A DNA stretch of 43,611 bases, from contig JAHEXZ010000046.1 of NCBI GenBank assembly GCA_023251835.1, positions 1 to 43,611 on the forward strand, written 5' to 3'. Source of the stretch: Bacteroidota bacterium (GTDB lineage: Bacteria; Bacteroidota; Bacteroidia; 2-12-FULL-35-15). Positions 26,715 to 36,610 of the stretch are shown piece after piece (position 1 is the first letter of the stretch; every line of letters begins with the position of its first letter). The notes beneath the pieces are model-generated. The model searched no databases. It was not told the DNA's origin and saw nothing but the letters and a program-made list of their open reading frames with translations. The position numbers and the translations under genes were made by a program.

Positions 26715-26933
26715 TTATTTATACCTATACGTTATTCTTCCTTTTGTTAAATCATAAGGCGACATTTCAACTTTTACTTTGTCACCTGTTAATATTTTAA
26801 TGTAATGCATACGCATTTTCCCTGAAATATGCGCTGTAATTACATGTCCGTTTTCAAGCTCAACACGAAACATAGCATTTGATAATGCTTCAATAATAAT
26901 TCCGTCCTGCTCAATTGAGGCTTGTTTCGCCAT
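26715..26933 (-). CDS. infA: translation initiation factor IF-1
   Basis: A 72-aa OB-fold protein that blocks the 30S A site during initiation. [40 protein letters not shown] and [15 protein letters not shown] are typical. It lies between map and rpmJ. Confidence 0.97.
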   Translation of the reverse strand: MAKQASIEQDGIIIEALSNAMFRVELENGHVITAHISGKMRMHYIKILTGDKVKVEMSPYDLTKGRITYRYK

Positions 26934-26994
26934 ATATTAATTTAAACTTTAATTTATCCCGGTTGATAAGTAAAGTTTGCAAATTTACTAATTT

Positions 26995-27798
26995 TTAACC
27001 AATTACCGGTATATTATTTTTATTTATTACTTTTTCTATTTCTTCAAAGCTTGATAAAATATCGGCTTTATTTTTACCAATAGCTACCGTATGCTCAAAA
27101 TGGGCTGAGGGTAAATTGTCAGCAGTTCGTATTGTCCAGCCATCCTTTTCCTGTATAATTGCCTTTTTACCCATATTAATCATGGGTTCAATAGCTATTA
27201 CCAGACCTTCCTGCAGTTTAAGGCCGGTACCTCGCTTACCATAATTCGGAACTTCCGGTGCTTCATGTAAACTCTGCCCAACGCCATGTCCTACCAACTC
27301 TCGGACTACAGAATACCCATGTTTTTCGGCATGAGTCTGAACAGTTTCTCCTATATCACCCAATCTGTTGCCAACTATCGCTACTTCAATAGCTTTATAC
27401 AAGCTCTCTTTTGTAACGTTCAAAAGATTTAATGTTTCAGGTTTTACTTCACCAACGGTAAATGTATAGGCTGAATCACCAAAAAATTTGTTTTTAACAA
27501 CTCCGCAATCTACTGAAACAATATCCCCATCCTTTAATTCATACTTGCCGGGTATTCCATGAACCACATGTGAGTTTATCGAAACACACAATGTGCCGGG
27601 GAACCCGTTATATCCCTTAAAAGCAGGAACTGCTTTGTTATCCCTTATAAATTCTTCGGCTACTTTATCTAAAGATAAGGTAGTGATTCCGGATTTAATT
27701 AGTTTAGCTACCTCTGCTAATGTTTTTCCAACAAGTAAAGAACTTTCCCTTATTAATTCAATCTCCTCTTTCGTCTTATAAAATAATCCTTTTGTCAC
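26995..27798 (-). CDS. map: type I methionine aminopeptidase
   Basis: Removes the initiator Met from nascent proteins. The 267-aa protein keeps His80 and all five metal ligands: Asp97 (SVDCGV), Asp108 (FGDSAY), His171 (VGHGVG), Glu204 (AIEPM) and Glu235 (HFEHT). It follows secY, as in most bacteria. Confidence 0.97.
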   Translation of the reverse strand: MTKGLFYKTKEEIELIRESSLLVGKTLAEVAKLIKSGITTLSLDKVAEEFIRDNKAVPAFKGYNGFPGTLCVSINSHVVHGIPGKYELKDGDIVSVDCGVVKNKFFGDSAYTFTVGEVKPETLNLLNVTKESLYKAIEVAIVGNRLGDIGETVQTHAEKHGYSVVRELVGHGVGQSLHEAPEVPNYGKRGTGLKLQEGLVIAIEPMINMGKKAIIQEKDGWTIRTADNLPSAHFEHTVAIGKNKADILSSFEEIEKVINKNNIPVIG

Positions 27799-27869
27799 TT
27801 TCTAATTGTTGATTTAGTGAAATGGAGATTTGTTGAAGTAGAAGCCTTATTCTCTATATCACTAATTCT

Positions 27870-27895
27870 CCAACCTGTCCTGACGACAGGTCAGG
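27870..27895. repeat. 26-nt repeat, copy 1 (inverted relative to 30081)
   Basis: CCAACCTGTCCTGACGACAG, then GTCAGG, is the exact reverse complement of 30081-30106. Internal stems (ACCTGTC with GACAGGT) mean it can also fold on its own. It lies in the spacer between secY and map. Confidence 0.85.
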
Positions 27896-27911
27896 ATTCT
27901 CTAATTTAATT

Positions 27912-29252
27912 TTATGCAGTTGTCATACTCATCGATGAACGGCCTCTGATTCGTCCTGTTTTCATCAATCCGTCATAATGGCGCATCAATAAATGACTTT
28001 CAATTTGTTGTAATGTATCTAACACTACACCTACTAAAATCAATAAAGAAGTGCCACCATAAAACTGAGCAAACTCCTGGCTGATATTTAATTTTACAGC
28101 AAATGCAGGTAAAACAGCTACTATGGCAAGGAAAATAGAGCCAGGCAAGGTAATCCTTGACATAATAGTATCAATAAATTCTGCTGTTTTTTTGCCCGGT
28201 TTAATACCTGGCACAAAACCGCCATTACGCTTCATGTCTTCAGCCATTTGATTGGGATTAACTGTAATTGCGGTATAGAAATAGGTGAATACAATAATTA
28301 AAAGTGCAAACACCACATTATACCAGAAACCATAGTGGTTAGTGAAAGTGCCAACAAAACCTGTTAAAGCATCTGACTGAGAAAAACCTGCAATGGTGAG
28401 AGGAATAAACATAATTGCCTGAGCAAAAATGATTGGCATAACACCTGCCGCATTTACCTTTAACGGGATATATTGACGAACCCCGCCATATTGTTTGTTT
28501 CCTACAATTTTTTTTGCAAATTGAACAGGCACTTTACGTGTTCCCTGTACCAGCATAATGCTGCCCATTACTACTGCCAGCAATAATACAAGCTCTATCA
28601 ATAACATAATCAAACCGCCACCTTCACCGCTTAAACGGGAACCAAATTCTGAAACAAAAGCAAACGGTAAACGGGCAATAATACCAACCATAATAATCAG
28701 GGAAATACCATTACCGATACCTTTATCTGTTATTTTTTCGCCAAGCCACATTACAAACATAGTTCCTGTAACTAAGATTAATACAGATTGTATGTACCAG
28801 AATGTTCCTGGATCGTTAACAACACCAGCTTTATTGGTAATTTGTGTTGCAATATAACCCGGAGCCTGTAACGTGGTTATTAAAATTGTTAAAGAACGGG
28901 TCATCTGGTTAATCTTTTTACGTCCGCTTTCACCCGACATTTGCAGCTTACGGAAATAAGGCAAGGCCATACCCAATAACTGAATTACGATAGATGCCGA
29001 TATATAAGGCATTATACCTAATCCAAATACGGAAGCACGGGAAAATGCTCCACCGGCAAAAATGTTAATTAAACCAACAATTCCTTCGTTAGCACCCTTG
29101 CTTGCAGCAGAAAGTGCATCGGAATTAACACCTGGTAATATAATGTAAGAACCTAAACGGTAAATTAAGACAAACAAAAGAGTGTTAATGATTCGTACTC
29201 TCAGGTCTTCAATTCTCCAAATGTTCTTTAATGTGTTTATAAGATTTTTCAT
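27912..29252 (-). CDS. secY: preprotein translocase subunit SecY
   Basis: Channel subunit of the Sec export pathway in the inner membrane. The 446-aa protein has about ten hydrophobic segments and conserved blocks such as PYISASIVIQLL, GNGISLIIMVGI, PLKVNAAGVMPIIFA and the late MRHYDGLMKTGRIRGR. The signal peptides of the secreted proteins here would use it. It follows rplO with a 68-nt spacer. Confidence 0.97.
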   Translation of the reverse strand: MKNLINTLKNIWRIEDLRVRIINTLLFVLIYRLGSYIILPGVNSDALSAASKGANEGIVGLINIFAGGAFSRASVFGLGIMPYISASIVIQLLGMALPYFRKLQMSGESGRKKINQMTRSLTILITTLQAPGYIATQITNKAGVVNDPGTFWYIQSVLILVTGTMFVMWLGEKITDKGIGNGISLIIMVGIIARLPFAFVSEFGSRLSGEGGGLIMLLIELVLLLAVVMGSIMLVQGTRKVPVQFAKKIVGNKQYGGVRQYIPLKVNAAGVMPIIFAQAIMFIPLTIAGFSQSDALTGFVGTFTNHYGFWYNVVFALLIIVFTYFYTAITVNPNQMAEDMKRNGGFVPGIKPGKKTAEFIDTIMSRITLPGSIFLAIVAVLPAFAVKLNISQEFAQFYGGTSLLILVGVVLDTLQQIESHLLMRHYDGLMKTGRIRGRSSMSMTTA

Positions 29253-29320
29253 AAAAACTTTTTATATCAAGCCTTGAAACGGATTGTTTAACCTGTTTTG
29301 ACTTCAACTAATCCATTAAT

Positions 29321-29776
29321 TTAGGATTCAATTATTACAGCGTTTCCGCCTTGGGCTTCAATAGCAGATTTTGCAGATGCAGAAAAAGCATGTGCTTTTA
29401 CTTCAACTTTAGATTTTAATTCGCCACGTCCTAACACTTTTACTTTATCATTTTTGTGAGCTAAACCTTTCGAAATCAAAACAGCTACATCAACTGTATT
29501 TATTTTGGAAGTATCAATTAACGATTGAATTACATCCAGATTAATACCACGGTATTCAACACGGTTAATATTGTTAAAACCATATTTAGGAACACGCCTT
29601 TGTAATGGCATCTGACCGCCTTCAAATCCTCTTTTGCTGGAGTATCCTGAACGAGACTGAGCACCTTTATGACCTTTTGTAGAGGTTCCGCCTTTACCTG
29701 AGCCTTGTCCTCTTCCTATACGTTTTTTAGCATTTTTAACCGAGCCTGCAGCTGGTGTTAATTTACTTAAGTTCAT
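29321..29776 (-). CDS. rplO: 50S ribosomal protein L15
   Basis: Late-assembling 23S rRNA-binding protein, 151 aa. It has MNLSKLTPAAGSVKNAKKRI, the Gly/Lys-rich GRGQGSGKGGTSTKGHKGAQ and SRSGYSSKRGFEGGQMPLQR. Complete and in its usual place between rpmD and secY. Confidence 0.97.
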   Translation of the reverse strand: MNLSKLTPAAGSVKNAKKRIGRGQGSGKGGTSTKGHKGAQSRSGYSSKRGFEGGQMPLQRRVPKYGFNNINRVEYRGINLDVIQSLIDTSKINTVDVAVLISKGLAHKNDKVKVLGRGELKSKVEVKAHAFSASAKSAIEAQGGNAVIIES

Positions 29777-29801
29777 CTTTTTTTAATTTGTTGATTTGTT
29801 G

Positions 29802-29819
29802 ACCCAATAGCTATCGGGT
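29802..29819. repeat. near-palindrome, rplO-rpmD spacer
   Basis: ACCCAATAGCTATCGGGT is symmetric apart from one base pair. It follows a GTTGATTTGTTG octamer pair near the rplO start. Confidence 0.45.
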
Positions 29820-29862
29820 TAGTGTTTGGAGAGTTTCATAAAGCCTCCATTTCTTCAATACT

Positions 29863-30039
29863 CTATCTGGTCACTTTTACTAAGTGTGCAACTTTTTCAA
29901 TCATCCCGTTGATTTGAGGAGTTTCCTCTTTTTCAACAGTTTGATTCATTTTGGTTAAACCAAGGGCACGCAGTGTCCTTTTTTGACGTTCAGGACGGTT
30001 GATACCGCTTTTTGTCTGTTTAATTTTTATTGTAGCCAT
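29863..30039 (-). CDS. rpmD: 50S ribosomal protein L30
   Basis: A 58-aa gene: it starts MATIKIKQTKSGINRPERQK, continues RTLRALGLTKMNQTV and ends VAHLVKVTR. This is the complete L30 core. It lies between rpsE and rplO as in other spc operons. Confidence 0.95.
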   Translation of the reverse strand: MATIKIKQTKSGINRPERQKRTLRALGLTKMNQTVEKEETPQINGMIEKVAHLVKVTR

Positions 30040-30056
30040 TTTTCTAATTTTAGATT

Positions 30057-30080
30057 TGGTGATTTGGTGATTTGGTGATT
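30057..30080. repeat. octamer array, rpmD-rpsE spacer
   Basis: GGTGATTT repeats three times in tandem (about 30058-30080) and runs straight into the 26-nt repeat at 30081. Confidence 0.7.
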
Positions 30081-30106
30081 CCTGACCTGTCGTCAGGACA
30101 GGTTGG
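30081..30106. repeat. 26-nt repeat, copy 2
   Basis: Starts CCTGACCTGTCGTCAGGACA and ends GGTTGG, the exact reverse complement of 27870-27895. It sits between rpsE and rpmD, just after three GGTGATTT octamers. Confidence 0.85.
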
Positions 30107-30154
30107 TGAATTAGAATTCTCTAAATCTCCGCTTCAACAAATCTCCAATTGATA

Positions 30155-30673
30155 TTATCCGTTAAATACTTTTTCTAATGAGATACCGCGTTGTTGAGCA
30201 ACTGTAGCAGCATCACGCATTTTCATCAGGGCATCCATTGTAGCTTTCACCACATTGTGAGGGTTGGATGAACCTTTTGATTTTGCCAATACATCGGTAA
30301 CACCAACGCTTTCCAATACAGCACGCATTGCACCACCAGCAATAACACCGGTACCATGAGCTGCGGGTTTTAAAAACACCAATGCGCCACCAAATTTACC
30401 ATATTGCTCATGAGCAACAGTGCCTTTAACAATTGCTACTTTTATTAAATTCTTTTTAGCATCATCAATTCCTTTAGTGATAGCATCAGTAACCTCTTTT
30501 GCTTTTCCTAAACCGTAACCAACAATACCTTTTTCATTTCCAACTACTACAATAGCAGAAAATGTAAAGTTTCTACCACCCTTTGTAACTTTGGTCACAC
30601 GTTGAATGCTAACCAGCTTATCTTTTAATTCGATATCGCTTGCTTTTACTCTTTTAATGTTGATGTTTGACAT
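30155..30673 (-). CDS. rpsE: 30S ribosomal protein S5
   Basis: Located at the mRNA entry; affects decoding accuracy. The 172-aa protein has an S5 N-terminal dsRBD-like domain (about 15-80; [20 protein letters not shown]) and a C-terminal domain with [19 protein letters not shown]. Complete. Confidence 0.97.
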   Translation of the reverse strand: MSNINIKRVKASDIELKDKLVSIQRVTKVTKGGRNFTFSAIVVVGNEKGIVGYGLGKAKEVTDAITKGIDDAKKNLIKVAIVKGTVAHEQYGKFGGALVFLKPAAHGTGVIAGGAMRAVLESVGVTDVLAKSKGSSNPHNVVKATMDALMKMRDAATVAQQRGISLEKVFNG

Positions 30674-30749
30674 TTTTTTAATTTATTTATTTGGTGATTT
30701 AAAGAATTGGAGAGTTTTCCACTCGTTTATAATTCTTTAATTCTCTAAT

Positions 30750-31106
30750 TTAAAACTGTAGTCCTCCTTCGCGGGCAGCTTCGGCCAATGATTTTATACG
30801 ACCATGATATAAATAGCCATTTCTGTCGAAACGAACAGAAGAAATACCAACTTTACCGGCTTTTTCAGCAATTGCTTTACCAACCAGCTTGGCTTGTTCA
30901 ATTTTAGAAACTTTTGTTTCTGCAATACCTTTATCTGCAGATGATGCAGCGGCCAATGTTTTGCCTGCACGATCATCAATCAGTTGAGCGTAAATACCTT
31001 TATTGCTTCTGAAAACAGATAATCGTGGGCTGTTAGCCTCTCCAACAACTATTTTACGGATACGTTGTTTGATTCTGTTTCTTCTGAATTCTTTTCTTAC
31101 TGCCAT
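30750..31106 (-). CDS. rplR: 50S ribosomal protein L18
   Basis: Binds 5S rRNA in the central protuberance. The 118-aa protein has the Arg-rich start [31 protein letters not shown] and the end [16 protein letters not shown]. Complete. Confidence 0.97.
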   Translation of the reverse strand: MAVRKEFRRNRIKQRIRKIVVGEANSPRLSVFRSNKGIYAQLIDDRAGKTLAAASSADKGIAETKVSKIEQAKLVGKAIAEKAGKVGISSVRFDRNGYLYHGRIKSLAEAAREGGLQF

Positions 31107-31118
31107 TTTGCTTAATTT

Positions 31119-31192
31119 TTGATTTGGAGATTTGGAGATTTAGAGATTTGAAAAGAAGTTATTAATTCTCCAGTTCACAATATCTCCAATTC
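31119..31192. repeat. paired octamer arrays, rplR-rplF spacer
   Basis: GGAGATTT appears twice followed by AGAGATTT (about 31124-31147), with AATTCTCC- and ATCTCCAATTCTC-type units on the rplF side (about 31163-31192). Confidence 0.65.
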
Positions 31193-31200
31193 TCTATTTT

Positions 31201-31755
31201 TTATTTACCGGCCGATTTACCAGCTTTTCTTCTTAATTTTTCATCAATAAACTTAATACCTTTTCCTTTGTATGGTTCTGGTTTACGCAGTGAGCGTATC
31301 TTTGCTGCAACGGCTCCAAGCAATTGTTTATCAGCACATTCCAATATGATGCTTGGATTTTTACCTTTTTCAGTGGTAGTACTTACTTTAACTTCAGTTG
31401 GTAGTTGAAAAGCAACGTTATGAGAATAACCTAAAGTAAGTTCCAATAACTGACCTTTATTTGCTGCACGGTAACCAACACCTACTAATTCCTGTTCTGT
31501 CTTATAGCCTTCGTTTACACCTTTCACCATGGAAGCTATTAAGGCACGGTATAAACCATGCATTGCTCTGTGGCGTTTTTGGTCAGTAGCGCGTGCTATT
31601 GTAACTTTACCATTCTCATTTTTAATAGTAATAGCCGGATCCACTTTTTGTGTTAAAGTACCTTTTGCACCTTTAATAGTTACCACGTTTTTATCTGAAA
31701 CACTTAAATCTACACCTTTTGGAAGTGTGATTGGTAATTTACCTATTCTTGACAT
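31201..31755 (-). CDS. rplF: 50S ribosomal protein L6
   Basis: Sits near the factor-binding stalk. The 184-aa protein has two L6 repeats, start MSRIGKLPITLPKGVDLSVS, and the C-terminal signature PEPYKGKGIKFIDEKLRRKA. Complete. Confidence 0.97.
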   Translation of the reverse strand: MSRIGKLPITLPKGVDLSVSDKNVVTIKGAKGTLTQKVDPAITIKNENGKVTIARATDQKRHRAMHGLYRALIASMVKGVNEGYKTEQELVGVGYRAANKGQLLELTLGYSHNVAFQLPTEVKVSTTTEKGKNPSIILECADKQLLGAVAAKIRSLRKPEPYKGKGIKFIDEKLRRKAGKSAGK

Positions 31756-31765
31756 TTTTTTAATT

Positions 31766-31856
31766 TTTAATTTAGTGATTTGGAGATTTTGTGATTTAGA
31801 GGTTTGCTTAGTTTTACAATTCTCTATTTCTCTGTACCTCTAACTCTCTAATTTTT
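31766..31856. repeat. paired octamer arrays, rplF-rpsH spacer
   Basis: AGTGATTTGGAGATTTTGTG and further variants (about 31772-31806) face TTCTCTATTTCTC and CTCTAACTCTCTAATT (about 31820-31855). Confidence 0.6.
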
Positions 31857-31860
31857 TATA

Positions 31861-32256
31861 TTAATATACATAACACAATACTTCGCCACCTATTTTTTGA
31901 GTTCTTGCTTCTTTATCGGTCATAATACCTTTGGAAGTAGAAAGGACGGCAATACCTAAACCGTTTAATACACGGGGCACTTTCTGAGCTCCGGTATATT
32001 TTCTTAAACCTGGGGTACTAATTCTGGTTAAATTTTTTATAGCTGATTGTTTGCTTACCGGATGGTATTTCAAAGCTATTTTAATAGAGCCTTGAGCAGT
32101 AGTATTTTCAAATTTGTAATTTAAGATGTAGCCTTTTTCGAAAAGAATTTTGGTGATTTCTTTTTTTAGATTGGAAGAAGGAATTTCTACGATTCTGTGG
32201 TTCGCTTTAATAGCGTTTCTTACCCTTGTCAGGTAATCTGCAATTGTATCTGTCAT
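31861..32256 (-). CDS. rpsH: 30S ribosomal protein S8
   Basis: 16S rRNA-binding protein; in E. coli it also represses the spc operon. The 131-aa protein has MTDTIADYLTRVRNAIKANH, the central RISTPGLRKYTG and the end GIMTDKEARTQKIGGEVLCY. I see no obvious S8-binding mimic in the nearby rplE-rpsN spacer. Confidence 0.97.
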   Translation of the reverse strand: MTDTIADYLTRVRNAIKANHRIVEIPSSNLKKEITKILFEKGYILNYKFENTTAQGSIKIALKYHPVSKQSAIKNLTRISTPGLRKYTGAQKVPRVLNGLGIAVLSTSKGIMTDKEARTQKIGGEVLCYVY

Positions 32257-32378
32257 TTTTTTTGGTTTTATATCTTATCCCGCACGCAGGATAATTATAC
32301 ATTAATACTCTTTCTTATTTCGGATTTTGAATTGTTACTTCGGATTTTTAATTCCGCAATCACAAATCCACAAGTGGA

Positions 32379-32648
32379 TTACCAGCTTGCTTTGGTGATT
32401 CCCGGAATAGATCCATCCAGCGCCATTTCCCTGAATGTATTACGTGAAAGACCAAACTGACGTATATATCCTCTCGGACGACCAGTTAGTTTGCAACGGT
32501 TACGTTGACGTACCGGAGACGATGCTCTTGGAAGTTTTTGTAATCCAACGTAATCACCTGCTGCTTTAAGGGCAGCTCTTCTTTCAGCATACAGATCAGC
32601 AAGATGCTTGCGCTTTACTTCTCTTGCCTTCATTGATTCTTTTGCCAT
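32379..32648 (-). CDS. rpsN: 30S ribosomal protein S14, zinc-free long form
   Basis: An 89-aa S14 of the longer form, without the paired CxxC zinc motifs of the short type. It keeps [20 protein letters not shown] and the end [12 protein letters not shown]. Together with the zinc-free L36 it points to low zinc demand. Confidence 0.96.
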   Translation of the reverse strand: MAKESMKAREVKRKHLADLYAERRAALKAAGDYVGLQKLPRASSPVRQRNRCKLTGRPRGYIRQFGLSRNTFREMALDGSIPGITKASW

Positions 32649-32752
32649 CTATTATTTTATTATTAGTATTTAGGGTTTGGGGTTTATTTTATTGATTATT
32701 AACTCTTAACAGCCAAATCCTGAATTATTACTTCTTTTAATTTCTTTTGATT

Positions 32753-33310
32753 TTACTTCTTTTGATTTCTAAATGGTAATCCAAATTCATTTAATAATGC
32801 CAGAGCTTCTTCGTCATTCTGAGTACTGGTAACAAAAGTAATATCCATACCCATAATTTTATTTACTTTGTCAATATCAATTTCCGGGAAAATAATCTGT
32901 TCCGTAACACCTAATGTATAGTTTCCGTTTCCATCAAATCCTTTTTCACTAATTCCTCTAAAATCGCGGATACGTGGCAGTGCCACAGCAATTAAACGAT
33001 CTAAAAATTCATACATAGTATCTCCACGTAATGTAACCTTAACTCCGATAGGAACTCCTTTTCGCAGTTTAAAGTTAGAAATATCTTTTTTGGAGTAGGT
33101 TGCTATCGCTTTTTGCCCGCATATAGTGGTCATCTCTTTAATAGCTCCTTCTATTAATTTTTTATCAGATACAGCATCACCAACCCCCTGGTTTAGGCAA
33201 ATTTTTGCTATTTTAGGTACCTGCATAGGGCTGGTGTAACCAAATCTTTTTTGCAAAGCCGGTATTACGTCTGCTTTGTATTTGTCTTTTAATCTTGGTG
33301 AATAAGCCAT
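32753..33310 (-). CDS. rplE: 50S ribosomal protein L5
   Basis: 5S rRNA-binding protein of the central protuberance, 185 aa. [40 protein letters not shown] and [20 protein letters not shown] are typical. Just beyond the stop codon, units of ACTTCTTTTRATTTC-type are repeated two or three times (about 32729-32768), a small tandem repeat. Confidence 0.97.
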   Translation of the reverse strand: MAYSPRLKDKYKADVIPALQKRFGYTSPMQVPKIAKICLNQGVGDAVSDKKLIEGAIKEMTTICGQKAIATYSKKDISNFKLRKGVPIGVKVTLRGDTMYEFLDRLIAVALPRIRDFRGISEKGFDGNGNYTLGVTEQIIFPEIDIDKVNKIMGMDITFVTSTQNDEEALALLNEFGLPFRNQKK

Positions 33311-33392
33311 TTTTTTAATTGTTGATTTTTAGATTTGTTGATTTTTTGAACGTTTTTTAATTCTACAATTCAATAATTCAGAAAATCTAAAA

Positions 33393-33719
33393 TTATTTGA
33401 TTATTTCTCCTGTTTTTTTTGAATAACGTACCGATTTATTTGTTTTCTCGTCCAACTTACGCCCGGTACGGGTAACTTTACCTGTCCCTGGTTCAATTAA
33501 CATTAAGTTAGAGAGATCAACTGAAGCTTCCTTCTTTACAATTCCGCCTTGTGGGCTTTTTGTGCTTGGTTTGGTATGCTTTGATACGGTATTCACACCT
33601 TCAACAATAGCACGGTTTTTTGTTCTGTCAACGGACAAAACTTTACCTTCCTGATTTTTAGAATCACCAGCAATAACTCTGACAGAATCTCCTTTTTTAA
33701 TATGTAATTTGATACTCAT
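33393..33719 (-). CDS. rplX: 50S ribosomal protein L24
   Basis: Assembly initiator that binds the 5' end of 23S rRNA. The 108-aa protein carries the KOW motif (KKGDSVRVIAGDSKNQEGKV, residues 8-27) and ESVxDxSNLMLIEP-like ending text. Complete. Confidence 0.96.
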   Translation of the reverse strand: MSIKLHIKKGDSVRVIAGDSKNQEGKVLSVDRTKNRAIVEGVNTVSKHTKPSTKSPQGGIVKKEASVDLSNLMLIEPGTGKVTRTGRKLDEKTNKSVRYSKKTGEIIK

Positions 33720-33732
33720 TTTTTTTAGTGTT

Positions 33733-33798
33733 AAGTATTATGTATTATGTACTAAGTATTTTTATATGTCTTTGTACATAATACTTTGTACATTGTAC
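33733..33798. repeat. inverted repeats, rplX-rplN spacer
   Basis: AAGTATTATGTA (33733-33744) is perfectly complementary to TACATAATACTT (33775-33786). Extra copies of TATTATGTA- and TTGTACAT-like words surround them. No T run follows, so it is not a plain terminator. Confidence 0.7.
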
Positions 33799-33806
33799 CC
33801 GCCTCC

Positions 33807-34175
33807 TTATAGCACTTCGGGAGCAAGTGAAATGATTTTCATATATTGTTTATCTCTAAGTTCACGGGCAACAGGGCCGAAAATACGTGTTCCTCTTAGC
33901 TCGTCTGTTGCATTCAGTAATACTACTGCATTGTCATCAAAACGAATATACGAGCCATCAGCGCGTTGTAATTCTTTTTTTGTTCTTACTACTACTGCCT
34001 TTGAAACAGCGCCTTTTTTTATGTTGCCTGATGGAAGTGCATGTTTTACTGTAACAACCACTTTATCGCCAATGGATGCATATCTTTTTTTAGTTCCGCC
34101 AAGCACGCGAATAACCAATACTTCTTTTGCACCACTGTTATCGGCAACTGCTAATCTTGATTCCTGTTGTATCAT
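33807..34175 (-). CDS. rplN: 50S ribosomal protein L14
   Basis: Forms an intersubunit bridge. The 122-aa protein starts [20 protein letters not shown] and has [20 protein letters not shown] and the end [11 protein letters not shown]. Complete. Confidence 0.97.
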   Translation of the reverse strand: MIQQESRLAVADNSGAKEVLVIRVLGGTKKRYASIGDKVVVTVKHALPSGNIKKGAVSKAVVVRTKKELQRADGSYIRFDDNAVVLLNATDELRGTRIFGPVARELRDKQYMKIISLAPEVL

Positions 34176-34253
34176 TTTATGTTACGTATTTCAAACCGTG
34201 TAATTTGACAGCATCAATTTTTTGAGGCTGCAAATCTACAATTTTTTCTTTAA

Positions 34254-34511
34254 CTATTTCACTTTTTCAAGAATTTCCACTAACCTCCAGCATTTGTTTT
34301 TGCTGATAGGACGAGTTTCCATGATTTTTACAGTATCCCCAATGCTGCATGAATTAGTTTCGTCATGTGCCACAAATTTTGTGGTTTTATTCAAAAACTT
34401 TCCATACTTAGGATGCTTCACTTTACGTTCAACAGATACTATAATTGACTTATCCATCTTATTGCTGGTTACTAAGCCAATTTTTTCTTTTCTTAAATTT
34501 CTTTCTGCCAT
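34254..34511 (-). CDS. rpsQ: 30S ribosomal protein S17
   Basis: OB-fold 16S rRNA-binding protein, 85 aa. [20 protein letters not shown] and [20 protein letters not shown] are typical. It starts only 12 nt after the rpmC stop, one of the tightest gaps in the operon. Confidence 0.97.
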   Translation of the reverse strand: MAERNLRKEKIGLVTSNKMDKSIIVSVERKVKHPKYGKFLNKTTKFVAHDETNSCSIGDTVKIMETRPISKNKCWRLVEILEKVK

Positions 34512-34523
34512 GATATGATGAAA

Positions 34524-34727
34524 TTATTTTTTTTCTTCTGCTAATTCTCTTTTACGAAGTTCTGTCTTTAATCTCGCCACTGTTTTTCTGCTGAAAGTAA
34601 TTTTCATTGGATTTTCAATAGGAGAAACAGCATGATTTAGCTTTAATTTTGCTAAATTATTTTTTTCTTCTTTTATTCTTTCACGAAGATCACTTGTTGA
34701 AAGTTGTTTTATATCTAATTGATTCAT
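34524..34727 (-). CDS. rpmC: 50S ribosomal protein L29
   Basis: A 67-aa helical protein near the exit tunnel, where trigger factor and SRP dock. LSTSDLRERIKEEKNNLAKL and VARLKTELRKRELAEEKK match the family. Complete. Confidence 0.96.
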   Translation of the reverse strand: MNQLDIKQLSTSDLRERIKEEKNNLAKLKLNHAVSPIENPMKITFSRKTVARLKTELRKRELAEEKK

Positions 34728-34756
34728 AGTGTTTTATTTTCTTTCAATTAAAGTCT

Positions 34757-35194
34757 TTATTGAGCTGTAATAGTCTCTGCGGCATAGTCCCTTCTTATAA
34801 TAAAGCGGGTTGACACTGGTAATTTCTGAGCCGCCAAACGTAATGCTTCTTTAGCAACTTCCACAGGAACTCCTTCTGCTTCGAAAATAATGCGACCAGG
34901 CTTAACCACGGCTACCCAATATTCGGGAGCACCCTTACCTTTACCCATACGTACTTCAGCCGGTTTAGAAGTAATAGGTTTGTCAGGAAAAACACGAATC
35001 CAGATTTGACCTTCACGCTTCATAAAACGTGTTACGGCAACCCTTGCAGCTTCAAGCTGACGTGCTGAAACCCAGCATCCTTCAGTAGCTTTAAGGCCGA
35101 ATGAACCAAATGAAAGCTGATCGCCACGTTTTGCGTTGCCTTTCATCTTCATTTTGTGCATTTTTCTGTATTTAGTTTTTTTTGGTTGTAACAT
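34757..35194 (-). CDS. rplP: 50S ribosomal protein L16
   Basis: Near the A-site tRNA and needed for peptidyl transfer. The 145-aa protein starts [20 protein letters not shown] and has [20 protein letters not shown] and [20 protein letters not shown]. Complete. Confidence 0.97.
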   Translation of the reverse strand: MLQPKKTKYRKMHKMKMKGNAKRGDQLSFGSFGLKATEGCWVSARQLEAARVAVTRFMKREGQIWIRVFPDKPITSKPAEVRMGKGKGAPEYWVAVVKPGRIIFEAEGVPVEVAKEALRLAAQKLPVSTRFIIRRDYAAETITAQ

Positions 35195-35348
35195 TGTATT
35201 AATTTTTGATTTTTAGAATTTTAGATTTGTTGATTTACAAATTCTAAAACGCTACATTAATTTACTTTTTTGCTTTATATTTTGAACTGATTATTGATTT
35301 CACTTCTAAAATTCTCCGAAGGAGTCCCTCTGACAATAATTCCAAAAT

Positions 35349-36116
35349 TTACTTTTCTCTTTTTCTATCTCCAGCTTTTCTTGCTCCGCCTCCCGTACGT
35401 TTTTCAAATTTAGGGTTTCCTGATGAAGGTCCGCCTTTTTTATCTTTCGACCCAGGTGCAGAGGCACCGATATTTGGAGATAAATCACGTTTGCCGTATA
35501 CTTCACCTTTACAAATCCAAACTTTTACCCCTATACGGCCATAAGTAGTGTGTGCTTCACCTATTGCATAGTCGATATCAGCACGCAATGTATGTAATGG
35601 AGTGCGTCCTTCTTTATATCCTTCTACCCGGGCCATCTCCGCACCAGCCAAACGACCAGAGCATCTTACTTTGATGCCTTCAGCTCCCATACGCATTGTA
35701 GAAGCTACTGCCATTTTTACTGCTCTGCGGAAAGAAATACGACCTTCAATCTGGCGGGCAATGCTGTCTGCAACTAAACGTGCATCTAACTCAGGGCGTT
35801 TTATTTCAAAGATATTGATTTGAATATCTTTTTTAGTAATCTTTTTTAACTCTTCTTTAATTTTGTCAACTTCCTGACCACCTTTACCAATAATAATTCC
35901 TGGGCGGGATGTATTAATAGTAACAGTAATAATTTTTACTGTTCTTTCAATCACAATTTTTGAAATGCTGGCTTTTGCCAAACGGGCTTTCAAATAGTTT
36001 CTGATTTTATGATCTTCAACTAATTTATCAGAAAAATTTTTTCCTCCATACCAGTTTGAATCCCATCCTTTAATGATACCTAAACGTAGGCCTATTGGAT
36101 TTGCTTTTTGTCCCAT
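35349..36116 (-). CDS. rpsC: 30S ribosomal protein S3
   Basis: mRNA-entry protein with helicase function. The 255-aa protein has the KH domain ([20 protein letters not shown], about 69-88), the C-terminal domain ([20 protein letters not shown]) and a Gly/Lys/Arg-rich tail of about 40 residues. Complete. Confidence 0.97.
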   Translation of the reverse strand: MGQKANPIGLRLGIIKGWDSNWYGGKNFSDKLVEDHKIRNYLKARLAKASISKIVIERTVKIITVTINTSRPGIIIGKGGQEVDKIKEELKKITKKDIQINIFEIKRPELDARLVADSIARQIEGRISFRRAVKMAVASTMRMGAEGIKVRCSGRLAGAEMARVEGYKEGRTPLHTLRADIDYAIGEAHTTYGRIGVKVWICKGEVYGKRDLSPNIGASAPGSKDKKGGPSSGNPKFEKRTGGGARKAGDRKREK

Positions 36117-36184
36117 TATTTTTAGTTTGCGGTAGGCAGATTTGCAGTTGGCAATTATCCAAGCTCTTCCACCAGTTATTTTAT

Positions 36185-36595
36185 TTAGTTTGTTGTTTCT
36201 GTTTCTTTTTTGCTGTCAACCACTATTGTAACATGGTTTGAACGTTTTCTGATTCTGTTGGCACGTCCTTGTGGAGCGGTTCTTAGGCGCTTCATTTGAA
36301 GCGCACTGTCAACAAATACCTCTTTTACAATAAGATTACTGTTTTCAGGACGTTGGCCCGTTTTAGCTTCAAAATTAGAAATTGCTGAAGTCAGCAATTT
36401 TTCTAATCTGCCGGAAGCTTCTTTTGGGTTGAATTTTAGAATATTCAATGCTGTATAAACTTCTTTACCTCTGATTAAGTCTGCCAGCAATCTCATTTTA
36501 CGAGGAGATGTAGGGCAATTCTTTAACACAGCAAAATATCTGCTTTTATTTGCTTCTTTGCGTGCATCTGCTGCTTTTTGTTTTCTAACACCCAT
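36185..36595 (-). CDS. rplV: 50S ribosomal protein L22
   Basis: Its loop lines the exit tunnel, the macrolide region. The 136-aa protein has [20 protein letters not shown], and the loop [20 protein letters not shown] appears intact. Complete. Confidence 0.97.
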   Translation of the reverse strand: MGVRKQKAADARKEANKSRYFAVLKNCPTSPRKMRLLADLIRGKEVYTALNILKFNPKEASGRLEKLLTSAISNFEAKTGQRPENSNLIVKEVFVDSALQMKRLRTAPQGRANRIRKRSNHVTIVVDSKKETETTN

Positions 36596-36610
36596 TTTTA
36601 TTTAGATTTT

